A stretch of 64,000 bases of DNA from Streptomyces orinoci (lineage in GTDB: Bacteria > Actinomycetota > Actinomycetes > Streptomycetales > Streptomycetaceae): NCBI RefSeq assembly GCF_003121295.1, contig NZ_PHNC01000042.1:128282-192281 (forward strand), read 5' to 3'. Of this stretch, positions 35,985-44,360 are shown piece after piece; the stretch's first letter is position 1; each line of letters starts with the position of its first letter. A program made the position numbers and the translations under genes. Under the pieces are notes generated by a model. That model worked only from the letters and a program-made list of their open reading frames with translations, had not been told where the DNA came from and made no database searches.

Positions 35985-37226
35985 ATGAAACTGGTGGTGC
36001 AGGTCAAACTCGAGCCAACGCCCGTGCAGGCGGCGGCACTTGAGGAGACCCTGGCCGCCTGCAACGAGGCCGCAACCTGGGTCAGTACGGTCGCCTTCGA
36101 GAAGAACACCAAGCGCACCTACGACCTGCGCAAGCACACCTACACCGAGATCCGCGCACGGTGGGGGCTGGGCGCCCAGGCCGCCCAGCACGTGATCAAG
36201 AAGACCTGTGACGCGTACGCGACCCTCAAAGCCAACCTGAAGGCCGGCAACCTCGGCCGGCCGGGCTCGAAACGGCACGTGAAGGCGACGGGCAAGCCGG
36301 TCGCCTTCCGGCCCCACAGCGCGCAGCCCTACGACGACCGGATGCTGTCCTGGCAGATGGACCGGCACCGCATCTCGATCTGGACCGTGCACGGGCGGAT
36401 GAAGGACATCTCCTTCACCGGCGGGGCACAGCAGCTGGCCACCCTCGCGAAGTACCGAAAGGGCGAGTCCGACCTGCTGATGCGCAACGGCATGTGGTTC
36501 CTGCAGGCCACCTGCGAGATCCCCGAGCAGCCCTTGAACACCGAGGTGGACGACTTCCTCGCCCTGGACTTGGGCATCGTCAACATCGCCACCACCTCGG
36601 ACGGCGAGATCATGGCCGGCCGGCAGCTGAACCGCACCCGCGAACGCGACCGCACACTGCGCACCAAGCTGCAGAAGAAGAACACCCCCTCCGCCAAGCG
36701 CCGGCTCAAAAAGCGGCGCCGTAAGGAGCAACGGCGGGCACGGGACATCAACCACAAGATCGCCAAGCATGTGGTGGCCGAGGCACAACGCACCGGACGT
36801 GGCATCGCCCTGGAGGAACTGACGGGCATCCGCGAGCGGGTACGGCTGAAGAAGCCCCAACGGGTCACCCTGCACTCCTGGGCCTTCGCCCAACTGGACA
36901 GCTTCATCTGCTACAAGGCCCGCAGGGCGGGGGTGCCGGTGCTGCACGTCGAGGCGGCGTACACCTCGCGCACCTGCGCCGAGTGCGGGCACATCGACAA
37001 GGCGAACCGGGTCAGCCAGGCCCGCTTCGCGTGCCGGTCCTGCGGATTCGTTGATCACGCAGACCGCAACGGCTCCCGCAACATCCGTGCGCGTGCGTGC
37101 GAGGTGTGGCGGCGATGCGGGGTCGAGTCAACGGCCCCTGCCCCACCCCGAAAGACCAGGGGTGGGACTGGACGCAAGCGCAGTGCCACAACCAGTGGTG
37201 CCCGCTGTGCAAGCCCCTCGCTTTAG
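35985..37226 (+). CDS. tnpB: TnpB, RuvC-like RNA-guided nuclease of the IS200/IS605 element
   Basis: This encodes 413 residues. The RuvC acidic residues are visible in FLALDLGIVNIA (Asp), GIALEELTGI (Glu) and DHADRNGSRNI (Asp), with a zinc ribbon CAECG...CRSCG between the last two. An arginine/lysine-rich bridge (AKRRLKKRRRKEQRRARDIN) precedes the Glu motif. TnpB proteins are RNA-guided DNA nucleases, ancestral to Cas12, that use an RNA from the 3' end of the gene and right end. Here the stop lies inside the right-end hairpin, consistent with such an RNA overlapping the coding end. Confidence 0.93.
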   Translation: MKLVVQVKLEPTPVQAAALEETLAACNEAATWVSTVAFEKNTKRTYDLRKHTYTEIRARWGLGAQAAQHVIKKTCDAYATLKANLKAGNLGRPGSKRHVKATGKPVAFRPHSAQPYDDRMLSWQMDRHRISIWTVHGRMKDISFTGGAQQLATLAKYRKGESDLLMRNGMWFLQATCEIPEQPLNTEVDDFLALDLGIVNIATTSDGEIMAGRQLNRTRERDRTLRTKLQKKNTPSAKRRLKKRRRKEQRRARDINHKIAKHVVAEAQRTGRGIALEELTGIRERVRLKKPQRVTLHSWAFAQLDSFICYKARRAGVPVLHVEAAYTSRTCAECGHIDKANRVSQARFACRSCGFVDHADRNGSRNIRARACEVWRRCGVESTAPAPPRKTRGGTGRKRSATTSGARCASPSL

Positions 37227-37233
37227 CGAGGGG
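37214..37233 (+). ncRNA. Right-end hairpin, probable 3' scaffold end of the TnpB guide RNA
   Basis: A perfect eight-base stem CCCCTCGC/GCGAGGGG with TTTA loop spans the tnpB stop (TAG 37224-37226). In related elements the guide RNA scaffold ends at this hairpin and the next bases (here from 37234, GTCGTTGACG...) act as guide. The RNA start would lie inside tnpB; I cannot place it. Confidence 0.5.
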
Positions 37234-37267
37234 TCGTTGACGAGGTACCCACAAGACAGCGGTCTGG

Positions 37268-37434
37268 CTGTCAAAGGAGAACATTCTGGGAGGAGTTGGG
37301 GATCCATACGGCCGAGCTGTCCATGCAGTATCCGTCCGGCACACAGGTCGCCGGAGACCTGGGTGAGCTGTTCGCCGCCCTCAGACAGGGTGCCAGGACC
37401 GCCGGCTGCGCACGCGGGTGGCTGCGGAGTTGAG
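37268..37434 (+). pseudogene. Short gene remnant of unknown family
   Basis: Just outside the IS element the frame reads TFWEELGIHTAELSMQYPSG, then VAGDLGELFAALRQGARTAG, with a stop soon after. It looks protein-like but has no start and no recognised family. It may be the end of a gene disrupted near the IS insertion; the matching front half was not found on the other side. Confidence 0.3.
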
Positions 37435-37648
37435 CGGTGGCGGCCGAGCCGAGTCCCCTTGAGTGCGGGGACACTTGGGTGGCGGGTGTCCCGTCTCAGT
37501 TGAGCTTGCCGGTGGCTCCTTTGTGCGTCATCCGGAGACAGGGGGAATGGTGACGATCGATCACGATGCGGTGCTTAGGGCCCGCGTGCTGCTGCTGGGG
37601 TCCGGCCGGCCCCCAGTCACACCGAACTGATCGGCGCTGTACCGGGAC

Positions 37649-38722
37649 TTGGCCAAGGTGAGTCCGAAGGCGTACGTGCCGAAGTTGGTTGACGCCCTGC
37701 TCGCGCTGCGCTATGAGAGCCGGGATCCGAAGGTGGGCGTCGCGCTGGCCGCCGAGGCTTCCCGGGCCGCTCGTAGGATGGAGGTCGGGGCACCGGACCG
37801 GGTGGAGCGGCTGCGCCGGGCCCTGGACGCCTGCCAGGCTGCCTTGTTCGCCCTCGGGCGCAGGGCGGAAGGACGCGCGATCTGTGAGGAGCTGGCCGAG
37901 GCCGGCCGAAGCGAGCCTCTGGCGCGGGTTCTGGCCGAGGAGGGGCGCTTCAGGGAGGCCGCGGAGCTCGACGAAGAGGCGGCCCGGAACGCAATTCCGG
38001 AGCACTCCTTCTGGAACATGGTGCGGTGGGCGGCGAACCTGGAGGGCGCCGGCCTGCACGATGCCGCATCGGCCGTCTTCGGCGAACTCCTTGAGGAGAC
38101 GCGGTGCGAGGCGGCCGGACAGCGCACCGCTTTGGCGATACTCACCTGGGAGTTGGTCCATTTCTCCCGGATGCGGGAGACCGCCGGGGATGGGGCGGGT
38201 GCCGCGGCCGCCCGGCGAGAGGCCCTGAGCGTCCTGGAGGAGCTCGCGACCACGGGCGAGCCGAAGAACTGGAGTTGCATCCTCGGGTGGTGGAGAACGC
38301 TCTTCGTCCTGTCGGGACGGGCAGCCGAACCCGCCGCGAGCCCCGAGTCCCCGATGCCGCCGTTCAGCACGGAGCCTGGATGGTCGCGCGACGTGCGGGA
38401 TGGTTTTCTCGGGATGCTGCCAGGCCTCGAAGCGGAGGCGGCGAGACTGCGCGAGGCCGGCCGGCTGCCCGAACTGGCCGACGTCCAACGCAGGACCGTC
38501 ATCCGCGCGGCCGTCCGCGACGGCGACCACCCCTACCTGTTCGAGGAACGGTTCAGGCCGTACTTCGACGAGGGCGTGACGCTCGCTCGCCGCCTGCCCG
38601 ACAGTCCCGCACGCCTCGCCCGCGCCCTCACCGACCGGTCCATGTTCCTCGTCGCGGCACGATCCTTCGAACCCGCGCATGCCGACTTCGCCGAAGCGGT
38701 CGCCCTTCTCCACGATCGCTGA
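37649..38722 (+). CDS. TPR-like repeat protein, probably lacking its N-terminus
   Basis: This encodes 357 mostly helical residues rich in Ala, Glu, Arg and Leu, with paired helices such as RRALDACQAALFALGRRAEG and RVLAEEGRFREAAELDEEAA that resemble TPR/Sel1 units. The frame starts at a TTG after a stop at 37628-37630, and the first codons (LYRDLAKVSPKAYVPKLVDA) look like the inside of a repeat unit. The true beginning was probably lost, perhaps with the rearrangement next to the IS element. A strong hairpin lies 90 bases after the stop. Function unknown. Confidence 0.5.
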   Translation: MAKVSPKAYVPKLVDALLALRYESRDPKVGVALAAEASRAARRMEVGAPDRVERLRRALDACQAALFALGRRAEGRAICEELAEAGRSEPLARVLAEEGRFREAAELDEEAARNAIPEHSFWNMVRWAANLEGAGLHDAASAVFGELLEETRCEAAGQRTALAILTWELVHFSRMRETAGDGAGAAAARREALSVLEELATTGEPKNWSCILGWWRTLFVLSGRAAEPAASPESPMPPFSTEPGWSRDVRDGFLGMLPGLEAEAARLREAGRLPELADVQRRTVIRAAVRDGDHPYLFEERFRPYFDEGVTLARRLPDSPARLARALTDRSMFLVAARSFEPAHADFAEAVALLHDR

Positions 38723-38811
38723 CCGCGCCGCCCGGCCGCCGCATCCCCGTGCTGGCCACGAGGACCTGGGCCAGGCCGTCGCAGTGCCACCGGTACCGGA
38801 CCCCGGGGCCA

Positions 38812-38855
38812 AAGCAGCCGATCCCAGCCCTGCTGAAGGCTGAGATCGGCTGCTT
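38812..38855. terminator. 18-bp inverted repeat, likely terminator hairpin
   Basis: Arms AAGCAGCCGATCCCAGCC (38812-38829) and its reverse complement with one mismatch (38838-38855) flank an eight-base loop. There is no T-run, but strong GC hairpins without U-tracts often serve as terminators in Streptomyces. It lies downstream of the TPR gene. Confidence 0.6.
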
Positions 38856-39001
38856 GACCTCCGAGACCGTGTCCCCCGAGAAGACTGAGACGCCAGATCG
38901 CCGGCCTGCCCCTCACCGGCAGCATCACCCGAGACCAGACCGGATCCTCCAAGATCCAGTGAGACAACGGCATCGTGAGGGCCGGGCGGGCCCGGAAGGA
39001 A

Positions 39002-39039
39002 GCATTCGCGAACGGTCACAGTGGCCGCATCGCGAATGC
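39002..39039. repeat. 10-bp inverted repeat with 18-base spacer
   Basis: GCATTCGCGA at 39002-39011 and TCGCGAATGC at 39030-39039 are perfect partners. This lies in a 570-bp stretch (38723-39298) without a supported gene. It could be an operator or the end of a lost mobile element. Confidence 0.5.
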
Positions 39040-39298
39040 ATCCGGATCCCGACTGCGGCCGGATCTTGGTCACTTACCACCGTGCGTGAGATCGCCAGAC
39101 CGATCCGCCGCAGAAGCGGGCAAGAGGCCACCCAAGTCCTCGGCCCCGGGCCCGATCCTCCTATTACCACCGCGAGAAGGACCGGCGGCTGAGCTCGAAG
39201 AGGGCCTGGCAGGGCGAAGGGATGCGCAACGCTGATCCGCGGTACCCGCGAGCCGCTGCGCAGAGCTCACCGCCCCACCGGCCACTCGACGACGCCGC

Positions 39299-40513
39299 TC
39301 ACCGGCTGCCGGGTCCCCCGGCGCACAGGGCGTGGTCGATCAGGGCGCTGGCCGCCTTCTCCTGGGCCGAAATGTGGTCCTGGGTGTCGCCACGTGCCTC
39401 GGACATGGAGACCACGGCGCTGCGCCTGCCGTCGTCCGTGACGCCGTTGAGGGTGATGTAGCCGCCGTCCCCGCCCTCGTGGCTCCAGTAGGTCCCCCCG
39501 CATGTCAGAGCGCGTTCAACCAGGCCGAGCCCGTACCGGCCGCCAGGCCACAGCTGTTGGACCTCCGCGCTCACCGGGACGGTCTGCTTCATCTCGGCCA
39601 GCTGCCGCGCCGGCAGCAGGCGGCCCGCGAGCAGCGCGCGGAGGAAGCGGTTCTCGTCCCGCGTGGTCGTGGCCCACGAAAGGTTCTCGTGGTCCACCGC
39701 GACCTGGTCGGTGACGTCCACCCGGGAGCCGGGGCCGAAGAGCTGGTAGGCCTGGGCATGCGGCTGGGGCAGGGTGGGCGAGGTGCCCATCCACCGGGTC
39801 TGGTCGAGGCCGAGCGGGCGCAGGATGCGCTTTTCGATCTCCCGGTGGGCGGGTTGACCGGTGACCTTCTGAATGATCATGTCGAGCAGGACATAGCCGG
39901 TGTTGGAGTACTTCCAGCGCTCGCAGGACGTAGCCGGTGGCGGACAGCCCTCGCCGGGCGGGAAATCCGGCGTGTGGGCCATGGCGCGGGCAACCAACTG
40001 CTCGGAGCTGTAGACCTTGTAGCGCTGCTGGTCGTACTCCTCGGGCGTGGTGTACCCGGGCAGGTCGTCGTGGATGCCGCTGGTGTGCTGGAGCAGTTGG
40101 CGGACGGTGATCCGCTTGCCGTCATTGCCGTTGCCCCGAACCGCTCCCGGCAGCCAGTGGTCCACCGTGTCATCCAGGGACAGCCTGCCCTCGGCCTCCA
40201 GCTGGAGGACCACGGTGGCGACCAGTGTCTTGGATGTGCTGGCCATGCGGAAGTAGCCGTCGGGCACGACCGGGCGGCCGGTATGCAGGTCGGCGGTGCC
40301 GCTGGTGGCAACCGCCTCCCGGCCATCAGGCCCGATCACACGGGCCTGCACACCGCTGACACCGAGAGCGTGTATCGCCCTGGTGTCCTGGCGCAACTGC
40401 TGCTCCGCAGGGGAACGGCCGGCGGGCTGCGCGACGGCGGTGGCCGCATTTACGGCCAGCAGCGCAGCCACACCGGCTGCCATGGCGAGGTGCTTTCGCA
40501 CAGTCGAAATCAT
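39299..40513 (-). CDS. Secreted serine hydrolase, D-Ala-D-Ala carboxypeptidase / class C beta-lactamase family
   Basis: This encodes 404 residues with a Sec signal peptide (AMAAGVAALLAVNAATAVAQ). The three penicilloyl-serine motifs are present: SxxK as STSK in FRMASTSKTL (about residue 92), YxN as YSN in KYSNTGYVLL, and HxG as HEG in YWSHEGGDGG, which replaces the KTG box as is usual in this family. Related Streptomyces proteins include the extracellular DD-peptidase. It probably acts on peptidoglycan peptides or related amides outside the cell. It is a single gene. Confidence 0.9.
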   Translation of the reverse strand: MISTVRKHLAMAAGVAALLAVNAATAVAQPAGRSPAEQQLRQDTRAIHALGVSGVQARVIGPDGREAVATSGTADLHTGRPVVPDGYFRMASTSKTLVATVVLQLEAEGRLSLDDTVDHWLPGAVRGNGNDGKRITVRQLLQHTSGIHDDLPGYTTPEEYDQQRYKVYSSEQLVARAMAHTPDFPPGEGCPPPATSCERWKYSNTGYVLLDMIIQKVTGQPAHREIEKRILRPLGLDQTRWMGTSPTLPQPHAQAYQLFGPGSRVDVTDQVAVDHENLSWATTTRDENRFLRALLAGRLLPARQLAEMKQTVPVSAEVQQLWPGGRYGLGLVERALTCGGTYWSHEGGDGGYITLNGVTDDGRRSAVVSMSEARGDTQDHISAQEKAASALIDHALCAGGPGSR

Positions 40514-41128
40514 GATCGAACGCTAGTTCCGCCTCCCGTCGCGGCACGATCCGGCGCACCCCCAGGACCGGCTAAGGGATATTCCCCCAGCACGGCTTGG
40601 GGATAACCCCAGGACGGTCAGGGGCCGCCGATTCCACCGGAGCCGCACCGTCCATGGCGTGTACGACCTGTTCAATGACACGGTCGCAGGTGCCGGATGC
40701 CCGCGCGGCGGGCCCGTGGAACGCGATGCGGACGCCGTCGCCGGCTGGGTGAAAGGACCTGGCCGTGGGCGGGATGACCGTGGCGCCGCTCGGGACCTGA
40801 CCGGTGTTGCCGACCGGAGGGCACCGAAAGCCCGCTGACCTGCCGAGCCGCCCGCTACGAGCCAGAGCTTCGTCTGGACCATGCCGCTGGACCTGCCGCG
40901 GCAAGCGGCAACTCCCCCTACCCACCAGGGATTTCCCTGACAGCCATGGTGAATGCCCTCCCGGACCGCCACGCCGCCGAGCTCCGCCGGCTGGTCGAGC
41001 GGCTCGGTGCCCTGGCCGGACGCCAGGACGTACGGCGCCGGACGCCAGGACGTACGGCGTCGGGCGCCGCCGGCGGAACCGCCACGGCGCGTACGGCGAC
41101 CGGACCCGCACCGCCGCCGAAAGCGCCT
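40514..41128. other. Region without a firmly supported gene
   Basis: It contains a 22-base tandem repeat (41015-41058) and fragments of protein-like sequence. One on the minus strand around 40572-40810 reads GQVPSGATVIPPTARSFHPA. One on the plus strand from ATG 40946 reads MVNALPDRHAAELRRLVERL. Neither forms a complete gene; both may be decayed. Confidence 0.35.
41015..41058. repeat. Tandem 22-base duplication
   Basis: GCCGGACGCCAGGACGTACG plus GC occurs at 41015-41036 and again at 41037-41058 without a gap. Twenty-two is not a multiple of three, so the repeat shifts the reading frame of any gene there. Confidence 0.8.
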
Positions 41129-41596
41129 TCAGACCGTCGGCGCCCCGTCCACCGGAAGCCCCCGTGGCTCCTTCACCCGCTTCATAATGATCTGCGAGTT
41201 CACCTCCGTGACCCCGGACAGCGTGGTGAGGCGCTCGATCCACAGCCGCTCATAAGCACTGAGGTCCGCGACGGCGATGCGCAGCAGGCAGCCGGGGCTG
41301 CCGAACAGGCGGTAGGCCTCGATTACATCGGGGATGTCCTGGAGCGCCGCCTCGAAGGCCTCGACCGCCTCCCGGTCGCGTTTGACCTCCACCGAGACCA
41401 GGACCTCAAAGCCCCGCCCGACCGCTTCGGGATTGATGACGGCCCGGTAGCCCTGGATGACGCCGTCTTGTTCCAGCTGGCGGACCCGGCGCATACAGGG
41501 CGAGGAGGTCAGGCCGACCCGCTGGGCCAGCTCCTGGATGGTGAGGCGGCCGTCGTTCTGGAGCTCGCGCAAGATTTCTCTGTCGATACGGTCCAT
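41129..41596 (-). CDS. Lrp/AsnC-family transcriptional regulator
   Basis: This encodes 155 residues. The N-terminal HTH (MDRIDREILRELQNDGRLTI, then QELAQRVGLTSSPCMRRVRQ) is followed by the ligand-binding RAM domain (VLVSVEVKRDREAVEAFEAA, SPGCLLRIAVADLSAYERLW, GVTEVNSQIIMKRVKEPRGL). It is divergent from the asparaginase gene with a 160-bp shared region that holds a dyad. The arrangement strongly suggests that it senses an amino acid, perhaps asparagine or aspartate, and controls the catabolic genes. Confidence 0.92.
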   Translation of the reverse strand: MDRIDREILRELQNDGRLTIQELAQRVGLTSSPCMRRVRQLEQDGVIQGYRAVINPEAVGRGFEVLVSVEVKRDREAVEAFEAALQDIPDVIEAYRLFGSPGCLLRIAVADLSAYERLWIERLTTLSGVTEVNSQIIMKRVKEPRGLPVDGAPTV

Positions 41597-41682
41597 CACG
41601 CAATTATCCACCACGCTTCCGGCTCGCCCGCGCCCGAAAAGGCAAACCGATTGCGTCCGTTTCGCCCTATAGTTCCTCCGGC

Positions 41683-41711
41683 TCGCAAACGTACTGGCGT
41701 ACGAGACGCGA
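41683..41711. promoter_or_regulatory. Dyad in the lrp-asparaginase intergenic region, candidate regulator site
   Basis: The arms TCGC...CGTAC and GTACG...GCGA are symmetric about TGGC (CGTAC at 41690-41694, GTACG at 41699-41703). A TATAGT hexamer at 41668-41673 could be a -10 for the operon. Binding by the Lrp-type protein is inferred from position only. Confidence 0.4.
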
Positions 41712-41773
41712 AGCCATGCCCGGCAGAGCACCAGGCACCAAGGGCCCGGGAAGAGCACATGAGGAGCGAAGAC

Positions 41774-42781
41774 GTGGGACAGGTCGTCGTCATCAGCACC
41801 GGCGGGACGATCGCCAGCCGCTGGCAGGGGTCGGGGTACGCGGCCGACGCCCGCGGCGGGGACGTACTGGCCACGGCCGCCGTGCCCGAGGGTGTGACGG
41901 TACGGGTCGTGGACCTGATGAGCGTCAACAGCGCCCGGCTCACCACCGCCCACCAGCTCACCCTGCTGCGGACCGTGCGCGAGGTACTGGCCGATCCCGC
42001 CGTTGACGGCATTGTGGTCACCCATGGCACGGACACCCTGGAGGAGTCCGCCTTCTTCGTGGATCTCCACCATGACGACCCGCGGCCGGTGGTCTTCACC
42101 GGTGCCCAGCGCCCGCTGGAGGACCCGCAGGGTGACGGCCCGCGCAATCTCCATGACGCGCTGCTGACCGCCTCCTCCGTGCGCGGCCTGGGCGTTCTGG
42201 TGGTCTTCAACGGGCAGGTGCACGCGGCCCGCGGCACCGTGAAGGTGCAGACGCTGGACGCGGACGCCTTCGCCGACCCCTCCGGCAGCCGGGTGGCCGA
42301 TGTCACGGCCGATGGAATCCTCATCCACCGGCGCCCCGAGCGCCCGGCAGCGCTCCCCCTGCCGCAGGCCGCCGAGCCGCTGCCCCGGGTCGATGTGGTG
42401 ATGCACCACTGTGACGCGGACCCGGCCCTGTTCAACGCCGCCGTCCAGGCCGGCGCCCAGGGCATCGTCCTGGTCGCCACGGGGGCGGGCAATGCCACCC
42501 CGGAGATCTGCGCCGCCGTGGAAGCGGCCGTCTCCCGTGGCGTCCTGGTCGCCCTGACCACCCGGGTGCCCAGCGGGCCCGTCGCGGAGATCTACACCCA
42601 TGGCGGAGCCGTGGACCTGGCGGCCGCCGGAGCGGTGCTCACCGGCACCCTCCGCGCCGGCCAGGCACGTATCGCCGTGCTCTCCGCGCTCCTGGCCGCC
42701 ACCGGCCCGGCCGAACGCGCCCAGGCGCTGCGGAACACGCTCGCCGCCGGCGACGCCGTGGCCGCGAGCGCGGCCGCCTGA
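41774..42781 (+). CDS. ansA: L-asparaginase
   Basis: This encodes 335 residues of the bacterial type I/II asparaginase fold. The first catalytic Thr is in VVVISTGGTIAS at the N-terminus and the second Thr-Asp pair is in VVTHGTDTLEESAFF, followed by VFTGAQRP and NLHDALLTA. It hydrolyses asparagine to aspartate and ammonia. No signal peptide is present, so it is cytoplasmic. GTG 41774 is preferred (AGGAGCG eight bases ahead and a start close to the fold); ATG 41759 in the same frame would add five residues. Aspartase follows after 52 bases. Confidence 0.92.
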   Translation: MGQVVVISTGGTIASRWQGSGYAADARGGDVLATAAVPEGVTVRVVDLMSVNSARLTTAHQLTLLRTVREVLADPAVDGIVVTHGTDTLEESAFFVDLHHDDPRPVVFTGAQRPLEDPQGDGPRNLHDALLTASSVRGLGVLVVFNGQVHAARGTVKVQTLDADAFADPSGSRVADVTADGILIHRRPERPAALPLPQAAEPLPRVDVVMHHCDADPALFNAAVQAGAQGIVLVATGAGNATPEICAAVEAAVSRGVLVALTTRVPSGPVAEIYTHGGAVDLAAAGAVLTGTLRAGQARIAVLSALLAATGPAERAQALRNTLAAGDAVAASAAA

Positions 42782-42833
42782 CGCCCCTCCCCCACCGTCC
42801 TCCCAGCCCGCCCCACGCCTGATCGGACCTTCC

Positions 42834-44297
42834 ATGCCGGCATCCGTCCCCGGTCCCGCCACTCCCCTCGACGACCGCCCCCCGGTACGCACCGAGCACG
42901 ACCTCCTCGGCGACCGGGAGGTTCCCGCGGCCGCCTACTACGGTGTCCACACGCTGCGGGCCCTGGAGAACTTCCCCATCACCGGCACCCCCATCTCCGC
43001 CTACCCCGACCTGGTCATCGCCCTGGCCTGTGTCAAACAGGCCGCCGCCCAGGCCAACCGTGGCCTCGGGCTGCTGGACGAGCGCAAGGCGGCGGCCATC
43101 GTGCGGGCCTGCGAGGAGATCCGCGGCGGGCAGCTGCACGAGCAGTTCGTGGTGGACGTCATCCAGGGCGGCGCCGGCACCTCCACCAATATGAACGCCA
43201 ACGAGGTGGTGGCCAACCGGGCGCTGGAACTCCTCGGCCACGACCGCGGCGCCTACCGCCACCTCCACCCGCTGGAGGACGTCAACGCCGGGCAGAGCAC
43301 CAACGACGTCTACCCCACCGCCGTCCGGCTCTCCCTGCAGCTCGCCGCCGCCCGTCTGCTGGGGGCCATGGAGGTACTGCGCCAGTCCTTCGCCGCCAAG
43401 GCCGAGGAGTTCGCGGATGTGCTGAAGATGGGCCGTACCCAGCTCCAGGACGCGGTGCCGATGACGCTGGGCCAGGAGTTCGCGGCCTACGCCGTGATGC
43501 TGGCCGAGGACCAGGCCCGCCTGGAGGAGGCCTGCGCCCTGCTGCGTGAGATCAACCTCGGCGGCACCGCCATCGGCACCGGCCTCAACGCCCATCCCCG
43601 CTACGCCGAGACCGCCTGCCGCCACCTGAGCACCATCACCGGCATCCCGGTGACCGTCGCCGGTGACCTGGTGGAGGCCACCCAGGACATGGGTGCCTTT
43701 GTCCAGATCTCCGGAGTGCTCAAGCGGATCGCCGTCAAGCTCTCCAAGACCTGCAACGACCTGCGCCTGCTCTCCTGCGGACCGCGCGCCGGTCTGGCCG
43801 AGATCAACTTGCCGCCGGTACAGGCCGGTTCGAGCATCATGCCGGGCAAGGTCAACCCGGTGATCCCCGAAGTGGTCAACCAGATCGCCTTCGAGGTCAT
43901 CGGCAACGACGTGACCGTCACCATGGCCGCCGAGTCCGGCCAGCTCCAGCTCAACGCCTTCGAGCCGGTCATCGCGCACAGCCTGCTCAAGAGCCTGACC
44001 CATCTGCGGGCCGGGTGCCTGACCCTGGCCGAGCGGTGCGTCAACGGCATCACCGCCAACCGCGAGTATCTGGCGGGCCTGGTGGGGCAGTCCATCGGAC
44101 TGGCCACCGCGCTCAACCCGCACATCGGCTACGAACAGGCCACCGCCGTCGCCCAGGAGGCACTGACCACCGGCGCCTCGGTGCACGACCTGGTGCTGGC
44201 CAAGGGCCTGCTCACCCCCGAGCAGCTGAAGGAAATCCTGCACCCGGACAACCTCGCCCGTCCGCACGCCCGGACCACCGCGGCCCCCGCCTCCTGA
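42834..44297 (+). CDS. aspA: Aspartate ammonia-lyase (aspartase)
   Basis: This encodes 487 residues of the fumarase/aspartase superfamily. The signature GSSIMPGKVNPVIPE carries the catalytic Ser loop, with GGAGTSTNMNANEV, NAGQSTNDVYPT and GRTQLQDAVPMTLG in the expected order. Length and the TNMNANEV motif fit aspartase rather than fumarase. It converts aspartate to fumarate and ammonia, the next step after asparaginase. Start ATG 42834. Confidence 0.92.
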   Translation: MPASVPGPATPLDDRPPVRTEHDLLGDREVPAAAYYGVHTLRALENFPITGTPISAYPDLVIALACVKQAAAQANRGLGLLDERKAAAIVRACEEIRGGQLHEQFVVDVIQGGAGTSTNMNANEVVANRALELLGHDRGAYRHLHPLEDVNAGQSTNDVYPTAVRLSLQLAAARLLGAMEVLRQSFAAKAEEFADVLKMGRTQLQDAVPMTLGQEFAAYAVMLAEDQARLEEACALLREINLGGTAIGTGLNAHPRYAETACRHLSTITGIPVTVAGDLVEATQDMGAFVQISGVLKRIAVKLSKTCNDLRLLSCGPRAGLAEINLPPVQAGSSIMPGKVNPVIPEVVNQIAFEVIGNDVTVTMAAESGQLQLNAFEPVIAHSLLKSLTHLRAGCLTLAERCVNGITANREYLAGLVGQSIGLATALNPHIGYEQATAVAQEALTTGASVHDLVLAKGLLTPEQLKEILHPDNLARPHARTTAAPAS

Positions 44298-44360
44298 TCC
44301 CCTCTCCCCCGAAAACCCCTTCAACTCCCTTCACCAGCAACAGAAAGAAGCAACACCCCC

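Larger units (their letters stand above)
35405..37233. mobile_element. IS200/IS605-type element with divergent tnpA and tnpB
   Basis: The element consists of a minus-strand Y1 transposase and a plus-strand tnpB whose starts are 29 bases apart. A hairpin lies outside each gene: left stem CCCGGTCG with its partner CGACTGGG (35405-35424) and right stem CCCCTCGC/GCGAGGGG (37214-37233). Subterminal hairpins instead of inverted repeats are the mark of this family. Both genes look intact, so the element may be active. True ends lie a few to some tens of bases beyond the hairpins and cannot be fixed without an empty site. Confidence 0.8.

Noticed and set aside
37051..37503. 150-codon plus-strand frame overlapping the tnpB end
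   Set aside because: Out of frame with tnpB and running through the right-end hairpin; no motif.
40572..41243. Minus-strand frame ending in VIPPTARSFHPAGDG...
   Set aside because: The last 80 residues look protein-like, but the upstream part is low complexity and runs into the 22-base repeat and the lrp gene; too uncertain to list as a gene.
41129..42892. 587-codon minus-strand frame containing lrp
   Set aside because: Only the last 155 codons are the regulator; the front part is antisense to asparaginase, and ATG 41596 is the proper start.
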